NCBI GenBank assembly: GCA_002492075.1
Contig: DKXD01000159.1
Coordinates: forward strand, 4,309 to 9,354
Source: Ruminococcaceae bacterium UBA7135
Lineage (GTDB): Bacteria > Bacillota > Clostridia > Oscillospirales > Ruminococcaceae
Direction: 5' to 3'
Length of the DNA stretch: 5,046 bases
The position numbers were made by a program, and so were the translations under genes. The stretch's first letter is position 1, and each line of letters begins with the position of its first letter. Of this stretch, positions 4,996 through 5,046 are shown one piece after another. The notes under the pieces are model-generated. The model was not told the origin of the DNA and did no database searches. It saw only the letters and a list, made by a program, of their open reading frames with translations.

Positions 4996-5046
4996 CAGAT
5001 ACAGAAAAGCGATTTTATCGGGGTAAGGCAGAATAGACCGCTTGTG

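Overview
The window looks like a chromosomal segment from a Clostridia-type Firmicute. Several signs point that way: purine-rich GGAGG-class ribosome binding sites, sigma-A promoters very close to TTGACA-N17-TATAAT, short hairpin terminators and a bacterial-type enolase. Only four genes are firmly supported. The taxonomic call is an inference from these signals and no marker settles it at genus level.

Layout from left to right. Positions 1-330 hold no confident gene: perhaps the last codons of an upstream gene, a hairpin, and a stretch that could be degenerate coding sequence. A terminator-like hairpin (330-364) insulates what follows. A strong extended -10 promoter (379-407), with an operator-like dyad at its start point, drives an AT-rich gene (455-1066) for a small P-loop kinase-like protein of unassigned substrate. 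Enolase (eno, 1202-2494) follows on the same strand. Its Shine-Dalgarno lies inside a perfect 12-bp hairpin directly upstream of the start codon. The 119-bp convergent intergenic region after eno is packed with nested inverted repeats and ends in a bidirectional terminator (2588-2612).

The right half is a two-gene minus-strand operon. A perfect-consensus promoter (4865-4893) reads into a metal-dependent amidohydrolase (4830-4021), then, after 9 bp, an AI-2E/PerM-family membrane transporter (4011-2614). The transporter's ribosome binding site overlaps the amidohydrolase stop codon, so the two are probably translated together. Positions 4894-5046 hold a stem-loop but no supportable gene.

How the genes relate: enolase is core glycolysis. 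The amidohydrolase and transporter are probably functionally linked (metabolite turnover plus export), but the substrate cannot be read from the sequence. The kinase-like gene has its own promoter and a much lower GC content than eno, so it looks like an independently acquired cassette. I see no mobile element, CRISPR array, tRNA or rRNA. The points most worth a second look are the sequestered eno ribosome binding site, the kinase-like gene with its dyad, and the nested repeats after eno.
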